The notes beneath the pieces are model-generated. The model did not search any database and had not been told where the DNA came from. It worked only from the letters and a program-made list of their open reading frames with translations. Of a DNA stretch of 64,000 nt, positions 35,835 through 45,402 are shown one piece after another. The position numbers were made by a program, and so were the translations under genes. The stretch is from Escherichia fergusonii ATCC 35469 (GTDB lineage: Bacteria > Pseudomonadota > Gammaproteobacteria > Enterobacterales > Enterobacteriaceae): contig NC_011740.1 in NCBI RefSeq assembly GCF_000026225.1, positions 2,852,001-2,916,000 on the forward strand, read 5' to 3'. How positions within the stretch are numbered: position 1 is the stretch's first letter; the number at the start of each line of letters is the position of its first letter.

Positions 35835-38029
35835 AATTTGATAAACCAGCAGGTCAAAACCCTGTTGATCGGCTCCTGGTTGTCGGTCATCCTCATGACC
35901 GCATTGATGGTAAACGTAAAGTCACTGGTACTGCTCCGTACGCCTGGGAATGGCATGATGAAGCCACAAAAGTTGCGTATGGCTACATTGTGACCTCAGC
36001 TATCGCCAAAGGTCGGATTACATCACTCGACACACACAATGCGGACAACGCACCTGGTGTGCTGGCGGTAGTTACGGCACAAAATGCCGGGCCACTCGGT
36101 AAAGGAGAACAAAACACAGCTACACTGCTCGGTGGCCCGGAAATTGAACACTACCATCAGGCTATTGCGCTGGTAGTGGCTGAAACGTTTGAACAGGCGC
36201 GAGCTGCTGCTTCTCTGGTTCAGGTGCAATATGAACAGCAAGCTGGTGAGTATGATCTTGCCGCAGCCATACCCAATGCCACTGCGCCCCCCGAATATGA
36301 AGAAGATAAAACAACGGGTGACTTCGCCAGTGCCTTTGCAGGTGCTGCGATAACCCTTGATGCAACCTACACCACGCCGGATCAAAGCCATATGGCAATG
36401 GAACCCCATGCATCATTAGCTTTCTGGCATGGCGATCAACTAACGATCCGCACTTCCAATCAGATGATCGACTGGTGTCGTAGCGATCTGGCGAAAACGC
36501 TAAAAATACCAAAGGAAAAGATCCGCGTGTTATCGCCGTGGATCGGCGGCGGTTTTGGCGGAAAACTGTTTCTGCGCAGTGATGCCCTACTGGCAGCGAT
36601 TGGCGCAAGAATGATCCAGCGTCCGGTGAAAGTGATGCTCCCTCGCCCTGTCATAGCAAATAACACCACCCATCGCCCGGCAACCATTCAGCGTATTCGT
36701 CTTGGCACCGATATTGAAGGACGTATTTGCGCAATTTCGCATAAAAGTTATTCCGGCAATCTGCCCGGCGGCACTCCAGAAATCGCCGTTCAACAAAGTG
36801 AACTTCTGTATGCAGGAGCTCATCGTCATACCGGATTGCGACTGGCAAAACTCGATCTTCCTGAGGGCAATGCCATGCGTGCCCCCGGCGAAACGCCGGG
36901 ATTGATGGCTCTGGAGATCGCTATCGATGAAATTGCGGAAAAAGCGGGCCTCGATCCTGTAGAGTTCCGCATACTTAACGACACACAAGTTGATCCCGCT
37001 AACCCGAATCGCCCCTTCTCGCGTCGTCAATTGGTTGAATGCCTGCGCACGGGTGCAGACCGTTTTGGCTGGAGCAAACGCAACGCCAGACCAGGACAAA
37101 ACAAAGAAGGTGAATGGCTGACAGGAATGGGAATGGCGGCTGGTTTTCGCAATAATTTGCTGACCCCTTCCGGGGCACGTGTGCATCTGGAGTTGGACGG
37201 TACGCTTACGGTTGAAACCGATATGACGGATATCGGTACGGGCAGTTACACCATCATTGCCCAGACTGCCGCCGAAATGTTGGGGCTGCCACTGGAAAAA
37301 GTGAATGTGCACCTTGGTGATTCCAGTTTTCCGATATCCGGTGGTTCGGGCGGACAATGGGGAGCCAACACATCGACATCGGGCGTTTATGCTGCCTGCG
37401 TCAAACTACGTGAAGCCATTGCTAAAAAGCTGGGATTTGCGCCCGACGATACGGAGTTTACCGGCGAGAAGGTGCATTGTGGTGAGCGTCATGCGCGTTT
37501 AACGGATGCACTCAACAACGGCAGAATCAGCGCGCAGGATCAGATTGAATTTGGCGATCTGGATGAACAGTTCCAGCAATCCACTTTTGCCGGGCATTTT
37601 ATTGAAGTTGCTGTACACCGGATGACCGGTGAGATTCGTGTACGACGAATGTTGGCAGTATGTGCTGCCGGGCGAATTCTTAACCCCAAAACAGCACGTA
37701 GCCAGGTGATTGGTGCTATGACCATGGGCCTGGGTGCGGCATTAATGGAGGAGTTGTTGGTTGATACTCGCCAGGGTTATTTCGTTAATCATGATATGGC
37801 GAGCTATGAGATCCCGGTACATGCTGACATCCCCCTTCAGGAAGTGATCTTCCTGGATGATACAGATCCCGTCTCATCGCCTGTGAAAGCCAAAGGGGTA
37901 GGAGAACTGGGGCTTTGCGGCGTCAGCGCGGCAATTGCCAACGCGATTTATAACGCCACCGGTGTACGCCGACGAGATTACCCCATTACGCCAGATAAAC
38001 TCCTGTGCGCCCTTCCTGATCGCTTGTGA
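35831..38029 (+). CDS. PaoC-like molybdenum-binding subunit of aldehyde oxidoreductase
   Basis: A 732-residue catalytic subunit of the xanthine oxidase family, equal in length to PaoC. Cofactor-binding and catalytic parts: IGGGFGGK (about 238), NAMRAPGET (about 350), GSGGQWGANTST (about 505) and the base-providing Glu in KGVGELGLCG (about 692). Oxidises aldehydes to carboxylic acids. The usual substrates of PaoC are aromatic aldehydes; here substrate is open. Followed 9 bp later by its maturation gene. Confidence 0.92.
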   Translation: MKFDKPAGQNPVDRLLVVGHPHDRIDGKRKVTGTAPYAWEWHDEATKVAYGYIVTSAIAKGRITSLDTHNADNAPGVLAVVTAQNAGPLGKGEQNTATLLGGPEIEHYHQAIALVVAETFEQARAAASLVQVQYEQQAGEYDLAAAIPNATAPPEYEEDKTTGDFASAFAGAAITLDATYTTPDQSHMAMEPHASLAFWHGDQLTIRTSNQMIDWCRSDLAKTLKIPKEKIRVLSPWIGGGFGGKLFLRSDALLAAIGARMIQRPVKVMLPRPVIANNTTHRPATIQRIRLGTDIEGRICAISHKSYSGNLPGGTPEIAVQQSELLYAGAHRHTGLRLAKLDLPEGNAMRAPGETPGLMALEIAIDEIAEKAGLDPVEFRILNDTQVDPANPNRPFSRRQLVECLRTGADRFGWSKRNARPGQNKEGEWLTGMGMAAGFRNNLLTPSGARVHLELDGTLTVETDMTDIGTGSYTIIAQTAAEMLGLPLEKVNVHLGDSSFPISGGSGGQWGANTSTSGVYAACVKLREAIAKKLGFAPDDTEFTGEKVHCGERHARLTDALNNGRISAQDQIEFGDLDEQFQQSTFAGHFIEVAVHRMTGEIRVRRMLAVCAAGRILNPKTARSQVIGAMTMGLGAALMEELLVDTRQGYFVNHDMASYEIPVHADIPLQEVIFLDDTDPVSSPVKAKGVGELGLCGVSAAIANAIYNATGVRRRDYPITPDKLLCALPDRL

Positions 38030-38038
38030 GGTTAAACC

Positions 38039-38974
38039 ATGTTGCAAAAGGTCACTCACAATCACATTTTAGCCACGCCAAAGCAGGCACTGCTAACCGA
38101 TGACCGTCAGAGGGTTTTACGTTTTGCTGCCGAGGCGTTAACGGCGGGTATGGCTGCAGCACTGGTTACGCTTGTGGAAGTTCGTGGCGGGGCAGCAAGG
38201 CGCCCCGGCGCGCAGATGGCGGTACGTGAAGATGGCGCGTACTGCGGCTTTGTCTCCGGCGGCTGCGTGGAAGCGGCTGCCGCTTATGAAGCACTGGAAG
38301 CGCTCGCCTGTGGTGTTGACCGCAAGGTTATTTACGGAGTAGGTTCTCCCTGGTTCGATATCGTACTGCCTTGCGGCGGCGGTATTACCCTGGCAGTTCA
38401 CTGCCTTAAATCAGTAACACCTTTGCTGGCAGTACTTAATCAATTAACTCAACGTCAACCAGCCGGGCTGCGCTACTCGTCTGCAGATCAATCGTTGCAG
38501 TTTCTTGCCCACGCACCACAAAGCTCCAGGCAGGAAGATTTCATCGCAATAGGTTATCGCCCCGCTACGCGGGTCGTCATTTTCGGTCATTCGGTTGAAG
38601 CACAGGCTACCGCCAGTATCGCGAAGACGGCGGGATATGATGTACAAACCAGTGATACTTTTACTCCCCAGTTGGCAACGTTAGTCGATACCGATACTGC
38701 GGTGATTTTGTTATTGCACGACCTGGATATTGAACAGCCAGTGCTGGAGGTAGCACTGGCCGCAAAGCCTTTCTATATTGGCGCCATGGGCAGTCAACGT
38801 ACACATCTTAAACGTGTCCAACGTTTGCAAAACAAGGGCTGGAGTGAAAAGGAAATTGCACGGATAAAAGCACCAATTGGTATCTTCCCAAAAGCCCGTG
38901 ATGCATATTCACTGGCGCTTTCAGTGCTGGCAGACGTGGCGGCTGTACGCCACCAGCAGGGGAACGAAGTATGA
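38039..38974 (+). CDS. XdhC/PaoD-like molybdenum cofactor maturation factor
   Basis: A 311-residue XdhC-family chaperone: N-terminal cysteine-containing region (CGFVSGGCVEAAAAYEALE, PCGGGITLAVHC) and a Rossmann C-terminus (VVIFGHSVEAQATAS, FYIGAMGSQRTHLKR). PaoD-type proteins bind the cytosine form of the molybdenum cofactor, help its sulfuration and insert it into the large subunit. Overlaps the MocA-like gene by 4 bp. Confidence 0.88.
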   Translation: MLQKVTHNHILATPKQALLTDDRQRVLRFAAEALTAGMAAALVTLVEVRGGAARRPGAQMAVREDGAYCGFVSGGCVEAAAAYEALEALACGVDRKVIYGVGSPWFDIVLPCGGGITLAVHCLKSVTPLLAVLNQLTQRQPAGLRYSSADQSLQFLAHAPQSSRQEDFIAIGYRPATRVVIFGHSVEAQATASIAKTAGYDVQTSDTFTPQLATLVDTDTAVILLLHDLDIEQPVLEVALAAKPFYIGAMGSQRTHLKRVQRLQNKGWSEKEIARIKAPIGIFPKARDAYSLALSVLADVAAVRHQQGNEV

Positions 38975-39534
38975 GCGTTGCTCTGGTAGTCATTGTCCTG
39001 GCTGCGGGGGCTGGAAGACGGTTTATCGCTTCCGGCGCAAAGACACACAAACTCGATACTCTCCTTCATCATCAGACCGTGCTCGGGCATGTGCTGACGA
39101 CAGTAAAAGCTTCCGGGCTGGGCTGCTATGTTGTACGGCCAGCTGGCGGTACTGCGGGTATAGGCGAATCTATTGCATTGGGTGTGAAAGCCACGGCTAA
39201 CGCCGGGGGATGGTTAATTCTGCCCGCTGATTTACCCCTTATCCGTTCTGCTACACTGCGACAGGTAGCCCAGGAACTGGAGAATAAACCGATCGTGGTG
39301 CCTTTCTGGCAGCAACAAGCCGGGCATCCGGTCGGATTTGCTGGTGAATATTTTACGCCACTGAGCCAACTGACGGGCGACTGTGGAGGTCGTGAAATTG
39401 TCCGCGCCGCGCGTAAAAAAGGTTTGGTGTTGGATTGTCCAGTTACTGACCGTGGCATTGTACAAGATATTGATACCCTGGCTGATTTGCACCTTGCCAG
39501 ACATTTTTCGCCAACATACAGTGTTGATGACTAA
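38971..39534 (+). CDS. MocA-like molybdenum cofactor cytidylyltransferase
   Basis: A 187-residue MobA-type nucleotidyltransferase: VLAAGAGRRF (about 9-18), K25 in the KTHKLDTLL region, LPADLPLIRSATLR (about 88-101) and GHPVGF (about 121). MocA attaches CMP to molybdopterin, producing the dinucleotide used by PaoABC and XdhABC. K-12 has its own mocA near here; this one is fused into the oxidoreductase operon. It differs from K-12 MocA as I recall it, so nucleotide specificity is inferred. Confidence 0.82.
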   Translation: MSVALVVIVLAAGAGRRFIASGAKTHKLDTLLHHQTVLGHVLTTVKASGLGCYVVRPAGGTAGIGESIALGVKATANAGGWLILPADLPLIRSATLRQVAQELENKPIVVPFWQQQAGHPVGFAGEYFTPLSQLTGDCGGREIVRAARKKGLVLDCPVTDRGIVQDIDTLADLHLARHFSPTYSVDD

Positions 39535-39621
39535 TACCATTTGTTCAATTTCAGGCTACTGTTGTACTAAGCACAAGACCTGCGCAGTTTGTCGGCTATA
39601 TTTTTCACATCAGGAGTTTTC

Positions 39622-40170
39622 ATGACCGGGGAACATGTCATTTTAGTGGATGCGCAAGGCAAGCCTTTCGCAACGCGGGAAAAATATGCCGCTCACACTT
39701 CTGAGACACCTTTACATCTCGCTTTTTCAAGTTGGCTATTTAACAACGAAGGTCAGTTACTGGTTACCCGCCGCGCACTGAGCAAAAAAGCATGGCCTGG
39801 CGTGTGGACTAACTCGGTTTGTGGGCACCCACAACTGGGAGAAAGCAACGAAGACGCGGTGATCCGCCGTTGCCGTTATGAGCTTGGCGTGGAAATTACG
39901 CCTCCTGAATCTATCTATCCTGACTTCTGCTATCGCGCCACCGATCCGAATGGCATTGTAGAAAATGAAGTATGTCCGGTATTTGCCGCACGCACGACCA
40001 GTGCGTTACAGATCAACGATGATGAAGTGATGGATTATCAATGGTGTGATTTAGCAGCGGTTTTACGCGGTATTGATGCCACACCGTGGGCGTTCAGTCC
40101 GTGGATGGTGATGCAGGCAGCCAATAGTGAAGCAAGAAAATTGTTGTCTGCTTTCGCGCAGCACAATTAA
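39622..40170 (+). CDS. idi: Isopentenyl-diphosphate isomerase
   Basis: A 182-residue type I Nudix-fold isomerase converting IPP to DMAPP in isoprenoid synthesis. Catalytic Cys in TNSVCGHPQLGES (about 67) and Glu in ENEVCPVF (about 116), with the metal-binding Nudix region. ATG at 39622 after CAGGAG; an earlier frame from 39589 is not used. The N- and C-terminal ends differ from K-12 at many positions, a hint that this strain is divergent. From here rightward gene order follows K-12. Confidence 0.95.
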   Translation: MTGEHVILVDAQGKPFATREKYAAHTSETPLHLAFSSWLFNNEGQLLVTRRALSKKAWPGVWTNSVCGHPQLGESNEDAVIRRCRYELGVEITPPESIYPDFCYRATDPNGIVENEVCPVFAARTTSALQINDDEVMDYQWCDLAAVLRGIDATPWAFSPWMVMQAANSEARKLLSAFAQHN

Positions 40171-40172
40171 AA

Positions 40173-40194
40173 AACCCCGACATTTGCCGGGGTT
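40173..40194 (-). terminator. lysS terminator
   Basis: AACCCCG/CGGGGTT stem with an 8-nt loop; on the minus strand it is followed by a T-run (GTTTTTTAATT). It serves lysS and may also stop idi. Confidence 0.85.
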
Positions 40195-40212
40195 GTGAGC
40201 ATAATGTAATGC

Positions 40213-41730
40213 TTATTTCACCGGACGCATCGCAGGGAACAGAATAACGTCACGGATGGTATGGCTGTTGGTGAACAGCATTACCATACGGTCGATACCA
40301 ATTCCCAGACCTGCTGTCGGCGGTAAGCCGTGTTCCAGTGCGGTGACGTAATCTTCGTCGTAGAACATCGCTTCGTCGTCACCTGCATCTTTCGCGGCAA
40401 CCTGATCCAGGAAGCGCTGCGCCTGATCTTCCGCGTCATTCAGCTCGCTAAAGCCGTTACCGATTTCACGACCACCAATGAAGAACTCAAAGCGGTCAGT
40501 GATTTCCGGGTTAACGTCATTACGACGCGCCAGCGGAGAAACTTCTGCCGGATATTCAGTAATGAAGGTCGGCTGAATCAGATGTGCTTCTGCCACTTCT
40601 TCGAAGATCTCGGTAACGATACGGCCCAGACCCCAGCTCTTCTCAACGTGGATGCCGATAGATTCAGCAATCGCTTTCGCAGAGTCGAAGTTGTCCAGAT
40701 CCGCCATGTCGGTTTCCGGGCGATATTTCTTGATCGCTTCACGCATGGTCAGTTTTTCGAACGGTTTACCGAAGTCCAGCGTCACGTCGCCGTAGGTCAC
40801 TTCGGTCTTACCGAGAATATCCTGTGCCAGAGTACGGAACAGCGATTCGGTCAGCTCGATCAGATCTTTGTAATCCGCGTAAGCCATGTAGAGTTCCATC
40901 ATGGTGAACTCTGGGTTATGACGTACGGAGATACCTTCGTTACGGAAGTTACGGTTGATTTCGAATACACGCTCGAAGCCACCAACCACCAGACGCTTGA
41001 GGTACAGTTCCGGCGCGATACGCAGGTACATGTCGAGATCCAGCGCGTTATGGTGGGTGATAAACGGACGCGCAGCGGCACCGCCAGGGATCACCTGCAT
41101 CATCGGCGTTTCAACTTCCATAAAGCCACGATTCACCATGAACTGGCGAATGCCAGAGAGGATCTGCGAACGCACTTTAAAGGTGTTGCGGGATTCATCG
41201 TTAGAGATGAGATCCAGATAACGCTGACGATAACGCGCTTCCTGATCCTGCAAACCGTGGAATTTGTCCGGCAGCGGACGCAGTGCTTTGGTCAGCAGAC
41301 GCAGCTCGGTGCAATGGATCGACAGTTCGCCAGTTTTGGTTTTGAACAGTTTACCTTTCGCGCCGAGGATATCGCCGAGATCCCATTTTTTGAATTGATC
41401 GTTATAAACACCTTCCGGCAGATCGTCACGAGCCACATACAGCTGAATGCGACCACCGACATCCTGCAGAGTAACGAAGGAGGCTTTACCCATAATACGA
41501 CGGGTCATCATGCGGCCAGCAACGGCAACTTCGATGTTCAGTGCTTCCAGTTCTTCGTTTTCTTTGCCGTCGAATTCTGCGTGCAATTGGTCAGAGGTAT
41601 GATCGCGACGGAAATCGTTCGGGAAGGCAATCCCCTGCTCACGCAGGTTCGCCAGCTTCTCACGACGCGTTTTCAGCTCATTATTAAGATCGACTACCGC
41701 GTCAGCGCCCTGTGCGTGTTGTTCAGACAT
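40213..41730 (-). CDS. lysS: Lysyl-tRNA synthetase
   Basis: A 505-residue class II synthetase: OB-fold anticodon domain (GRMMTRRIMGKASFVTLQD region) and catalytic domain with motif 2 (RNEGISVRHNPEFTMME) and motif 3 (GLGIGIDRMVM). Lies 9 bp behind prfB in the conserved prfB-lysS operon, which identifies it as the constitutive lysS rather than lysU. Confidence 0.97.
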   Translation of the reverse strand: MSEQHAQGADAVVDLNNELKTRREKLANLREQGIAFPNDFRRDHTSDQLHAEFDGKENEELEALNIEVAVAGRMMTRRIMGKASFVTLQDVGGRIQLYVARDDLPEGVYNDQFKKWDLGDILGAKGKLFKTKTGELSIHCTELRLLTKALRPLPDKFHGLQDQEARYRQRYLDLISNDESRNTFKVRSQILSGIRQFMVNRGFMEVETPMMQVIPGGAAARPFITHHNALDLDMYLRIAPELYLKRLVVGGFERVFEINRNFRNEGISVRHNPEFTMMELYMAYADYKDLIELTESLFRTLAQDILGKTEVTYGDVTLDFGKPFEKLTMREAIKKYRPETDMADLDNFDSAKAIAESIGIHVEKSWGLGRIVTEIFEEVAEAHLIQPTFITEYPAEVSPLARRNDVNPEITDRFEFFIGGREIGNGFSELNDAEDQAQRFLDQVAAKDAGDDEAMFYDEDYVTALEHGLPPTAGLGIGIDRMVMLFTNSHTIRDVILFPAMRPVK

Positions 41731-41739
41731 GTTGGTTCC

Positions 41740-42838
41740 TCATAACCCTGCTTTCAAACTTGCTTCGATAAATTGATCCAGGCTGCCGTCCAGCACTGCC
41801 TGCGTGTTGCGGGTTTCAACCCCGGTGCGCAGATCTTTAATGCGGGAGTCATCAAGGACATAAGAACGAATCTGGCTGCCCCAGCCGATGTCAGATTTGT
41901 TATCTTCCATCGCCTGTTTCTCGGCATTTTTCTTCTGCATCTCCAGTTCATAAAGCTTCGCTTTCATCTGCTTCATGGCCTGGTCTTTGTTTTTGTGCTG
42001 GGAACGGTCGTTCTGGCATTGGGTCACAATCCCGGTTGGGATGTGAGTAATACGCACCGCAGATTCGGTACGGTTAACGTGCTGACCACCCGCGCCGGAT
42101 GCGCGATAAACGTCGATGCGCAGATCCGCCGGATTGATTTCGATATCGATATCATCATCAACTTCCGGGTAAACAAACGCGGAGCTGAACGACGTGTGGC
42201 GACGACCGCCGGAGTCAAACGGGCTCTTACGCACCAGGCGGTGAACGCCGGTTTCTGTACGCAGCCAGCCGTAAGCGTAATCGCCGGAGATTTTGATAGT
42301 CACGGATTTAATACCCGCCACTTCACCTTCCGACTCTTCGATGATTTCAGTTTTGAAACCACGCGATTCAGCCCAGCGCAGATACATACGCTCAAGCATG
42401 CTCGCCCAGTCCTGTGCTTCCGTACCGCCAGAACCTGCCTGAATATCGAGGTAGCAGTCGGCGCTATCATATTCGCCAGAGAACATACGACGGAACTCAA
42501 GCTGCGCCAGTTTTTCTTCCAGGGCGTCGAGTTCAGCAACGGCTTCGTTAAAGGTTTCTTCGTCGTCAGCTTCTACAGCCAGCTCCAGCAGACCTGAAAC
42601 ATCTTCCAGCCCCTGTTTCATTTGGTCGAGGGTGTCGACAACGGCTTCGAGGGAGGAACGCTCTTTACCCAGCGCCTGTGCGCGTTCGGGTTCGTTCCAG
42701 ACATCCGGCTGTTCCAGCTCGGCGTTTACTTCTTCCAGACGCTCTTTCTTGGCGTCGTAGTCAAAGATACCCCCTAAGAACGTCGGAGCGTTCCGTGAGG
42801 TCCTGAATGCGATTATTTACCGGATTAATTTCAAACAT
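41740..42838 (-). CDS. prfB: Peptide chain release factor 2 (programmed +1 frameshift)
   Basis: RF2, 365 residues, recognises UGA and UAA. Translation starts at the ATG at 42838 ([14 protein letters not shown]...), reaches an in-frame UGA at 42761-42763 and must shift +1 at CTT-TGA to continue in the long frame ending at 41740. Conserved SPF (KSPFDSGG) anticodon-like tripeptide and catalytic GGQ ([10 protein letters not shown]) are present. The residue before the SPF/GGQ blocks look normal. Shift efficiency depends on RF2 level, giving autoregulation. Confidence 0.97.
42761..42776 (-). promoter_or_regulatory. prfB +1 frameshift signal
   Basis: On the minus strand AGGGGGTATCTTTGA: the internal Shine-Dalgarno AGGGGG lies three bases before the slippery CTT, followed by UGA and then C, exactly the conserved RF2 autoregulatory site. 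Confidence 0.97.
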
Positions 42839-42928
42839 GGTCTGATTTCTTTTATTGAGCTAGTCAAAATGCGGTGATAAGAGCGGGATTGTACCCAATC
42901 CACGCTCTTTTTTATAGATAATATGACG

Positions 42929-44662
42929 CTAAATTGGCCAGATATTGTCGATGATAATTTGCAGGCTGCGGTTGCCGCGAAACTCGTTGATATCCAGCTT
43001 GTAAGCCAGTTGCACTTCGCGCACGCCGTTATCCGGCCAGAGGGCGGTATCGACATTAAAAGCAATACCGTCCAGCAGCGGACCGCCGCCGACCGGTTCG
43101 ACCATGACTTTCAAATGACGCTCGCCCACCAGCCGCTGTTGCAGCAGACGGAAATGACCGTCAAACAGCGGCTCCGGGAACATCTGCCCCCACGGGCCAG
43201 CATCGCGCAGCAGTTGCGCCACTTCCATGGTCATTTCGGCTGGGCTTAGCGGACCGTCTGACACCACTTCGCCTTGCAATAGTGAAGGGTCCAGCCACTC
43301 AGTAACCAGTTCGCCAAACCGTTGCTGAAAGAGTTCGAATTTATCCTCTTCCAGCGACAGGCCTGCCGCCATCGCATGACCGCCAAACTTCAGCATCATG
43401 CCGGGGTAGAGTGTGTCTAATCGCTCCAGCGCATCACGCATATGCAGCCCCTGAATGGAGCGACCGGAACCTTTCAGCGTACCGTCACCCGCAGGCGCAA
43501 AAGCGATAACCGGACGGTGAAAACGCTCTTTAATACGCGAAGCCAGAATACCAACCACGCCCTGATGCCATTCCGGGTGATACATCGCCAGCCCGCCGGG
43601 TAGCGTGTCGCGGCTGCGCTCCAGTTTCTCGCACAGGGTCAGAGCTTCAACCTGCATTCCCTGTTCGATCTCTTTTCGCGTCTGGTTTAGCGCATCGAGT
43701 TCATTTGCCAGTACGCGCGCTTCGCCGATGTTGTCGCACAGCAACAGCGCCACACCAACGGACATATCATCCAGTCTCCCGGCTGCATTGAGACGTGGCC
43801 CCAGCGCAAAACCTAAATCGCTGGCGGCGAGTTTTTGTGCATCGCGGTTGGCCACTTCCAGCAGCGCTTTAATCCCTGGACGGCACTTTCCGGCACGGAT
43901 GCGACTCATCCCCTGCCAGGTCAGAATGCGATTATTAGCATCCAGCGGCACGACGTCCGCCACTGTCCCCAACGCGACCAGATCCAGCAGTTCTGCCAGG
44001 TTAGGAATTGCGATGCCGCGCTCATCAAACCAGCCCTGATCACGCAAAAAGGTGCGCAGCGCCAGCATTAAATAAAACGCCACACCCACGCCTGCCAGTG
44101 ATTTCGACGGGAAATTGCAGTCGCGCAAGTTAGGGTTAATGATCGCTTCCGCCGCGGGTAATGTTTCGCCCGGCAAATGGTGATCGGTAACAATAACCGG
44201 AATGCCCAACGATCGAGCATGTTCAACCCCCGCATGGGAGGAAATGCCGTTATCCACCGTGACAATTAACTGCGCGCCACGGGCATGGGCCTGATCGACC
44301 ACTTCCGGGCTTAAGCCGTAACCGTCTTCGAAACGGTTTGGTACCAGATAGTCGATATTGCTGCAACCAAGCGAGCGCATCGCCAGCACGCTTAGAGCCG
44401 TGCTGGTGGCACCGTCGGCGTCGAAGTCACCGACCACCATAATCCGCGTTCCTTCGCGAAAAGCGTTGTAAAGGATCTCAACGGCCTTTTCGACGCCGCT
44501 CAGTTGCTGCCAGGGCAGCATACCTTTTACACTACGTTCCAGTTCTTGCGCACTGCGTACTCCCCGGCTGGCATATAAACGGCGCAGCAAGGGAGGCAAT
44601 TCAGCGGGCAAGTCTGCCGTTTCATCGACTTCACGGCGACGAAGTTGTATCTGTTGTTTCAC
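42929..44662 (-). CDS. recJ: Single-strand-specific 5'-3' exonuclease RecJ
   Basis: A 577-residue DHH-family exonuclease of recombination and mismatch repair. DHH-type motifs: VGDFDADGATST (about 77), TVDNGISSH (about 135), TDHHLPGE (about 159) and the DHHA1 region with GGHAMAAG (about 475). Starts 5 bp after dsbC. Complete. Confidence 0.96.
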   Translation of the reverse strand: MKQQIQLRRREVDETADLPAELPPLLRRLYASRGVRSAQELERSVKGMLPWQQLSGVEKAVEILYNAFREGTRIMVVGDFDADGATSTALSVLAMRSLGCSNIDYLVPNRFEDGYGLSPEVVDQAHARGAQLIVTVDNGISSHAGVEHARSLGIPVIVTDHHLPGETLPAAEAIINPNLRDCNFPSKSLAGVGVAFYLMLALRTFLRDQGWFDERGIAIPNLAELLDLVALGTVADVVPLDANNRILTWQGMSRIRAGKCRPGIKALLEVANRDAQKLAASDLGFALGPRLNAAGRLDDMSVGVALLLCDNIGEARVLANELDALNQTRKEIEQGMQVEALTLCEKLERSRDTLPGGLAMYHPEWHQGVVGILASRIKERFHRPVIAFAPAGDGTLKGSGRSIQGLHMRDALERLDTLYPGMMLKFGGHAMAAGLSLEEDKFELFQQRFGELVTEWLDPSLLQGEVVSDGPLSPAEMTMEVAQLLRDAGPWGQMFPEPLFDGHFRLLQQRLVGERHLKVMVEPVGGGPLLDGIAFNVDTALWPDNGVREVQLAYKLDINEFRGNRSLQIIIDNIWPI

Positions 44663-44667
44663 GCGAA

Positions 44668-45378
44668 TTATTTACCGCTGGTCATTTTTTGGTGTTCGTC
44701 GAGGAATTCTTTCATCTCTTTCGGCGGCTGGTAACCCGGAACAAGTGTGCCATTGCTCAGCACAATTGCCGGAGTGCCACTAACGCCAAGCTGGACGCCA
44801 AGTGCGTAATGATCGGCAATATCGATATCGCAACTTGCCGGAGTGGCAGCTTTACCCGCCATCACATCATCAAACGCTTTCTTTTTATCTTTCGCACACC
44901 AGATGGCTTTCATTTGTTGCTCAGCCTGGCTCTCCAGCCCCTGGCGAGGGAAAGCAAGATAACGCACGGTGATCCCCAGCGCGTTGTAGTCTGCCATTTG
45001 CTCATGCAGTTTGTGGCAGTAACCACAGGTAATATCAGTAAACACGGTAATGACGTGTTTTTCCTGCGGCGCTTTATAAACGATCATCTCGTTTTCAAGC
45101 GCGTTCAGCTGCTTTAACAACATCTTATTAGTGACATTGACCGGAGTCGTTCCGCTAACGTCATACATTGGTCCCTGAATGATATGTTTACCGTCATCGG
45201 TGATGTACAACACACCGCTGTTAGTCAGAACTGTCTTCATACCAGCCACGGGCGCAGGCTGAATATCACTGCTTTTGATGCCCATTTTGGCTAACGTTTG
45301 TTGAATTGCCGCGTCATCAGCCTGAGCAAAACCAGAAAACGCCGCCAACAACGTAAATAACATAAAACCTTTCTTCAT
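44668..45378 (-). CDS. dsbC: Periplasmic disulfide isomerase DsbC
   Basis: A 236-residue periplasmic protein with signal peptide (MKKGFMLFTLLAAFSGFAQA), an N-terminal dimerisation domain and a thioredoxin domain with active site CGYC (in TDITCGYCHKL) and cis-Pro loop GVSGTPAIV. Rearranges wrong disulfides and is kept reduced by DsbD. Middle gene of xerD-dsbC-recJ. Confidence 0.97.
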   Translation of the reverse strand: MKKGFMLFTLLAAFSGFAQADDAAIQQTLAKMGIKSSDIQPAPVAGMKTVLTNSGVLYITDDGKHIIQGPMYDVSGTTPVNVTNKMLLKQLNALENEMIVYKAPQEKHVITVFTDITCGYCHKLHEQMADYNALGITVRYLAFPRQGLESQAEQQMKAIWCAKDKKKAFDDVMAGKAATPASCDIDIADHYALGVQLGVSGTPAIVLSNGTLVPGYQPPKEMKEFLDEHQKMTSGK

Positions 45379-45402
45379 AAATCTTCCCGTTCTTTTCAGA
45401 CA

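Noticed and set aside
40330..41745. 471-codon open frame antisense to lysS
   Set aside because: Codon bias of highly expressed lysS removes stops from the opposite strand; the protein has no family features.
41773..42597. 274-codon open frame antisense to prfB
   Set aside because: Shadow of prfB; no motif or ribosome site.
42761..42763. In-frame stop near the start of prfB as a possible inactivating mutation
   Set aside because: It is the normal programmed frameshift stop of RF2, with the AGGGGG and CTT-TGA-C signals in place.
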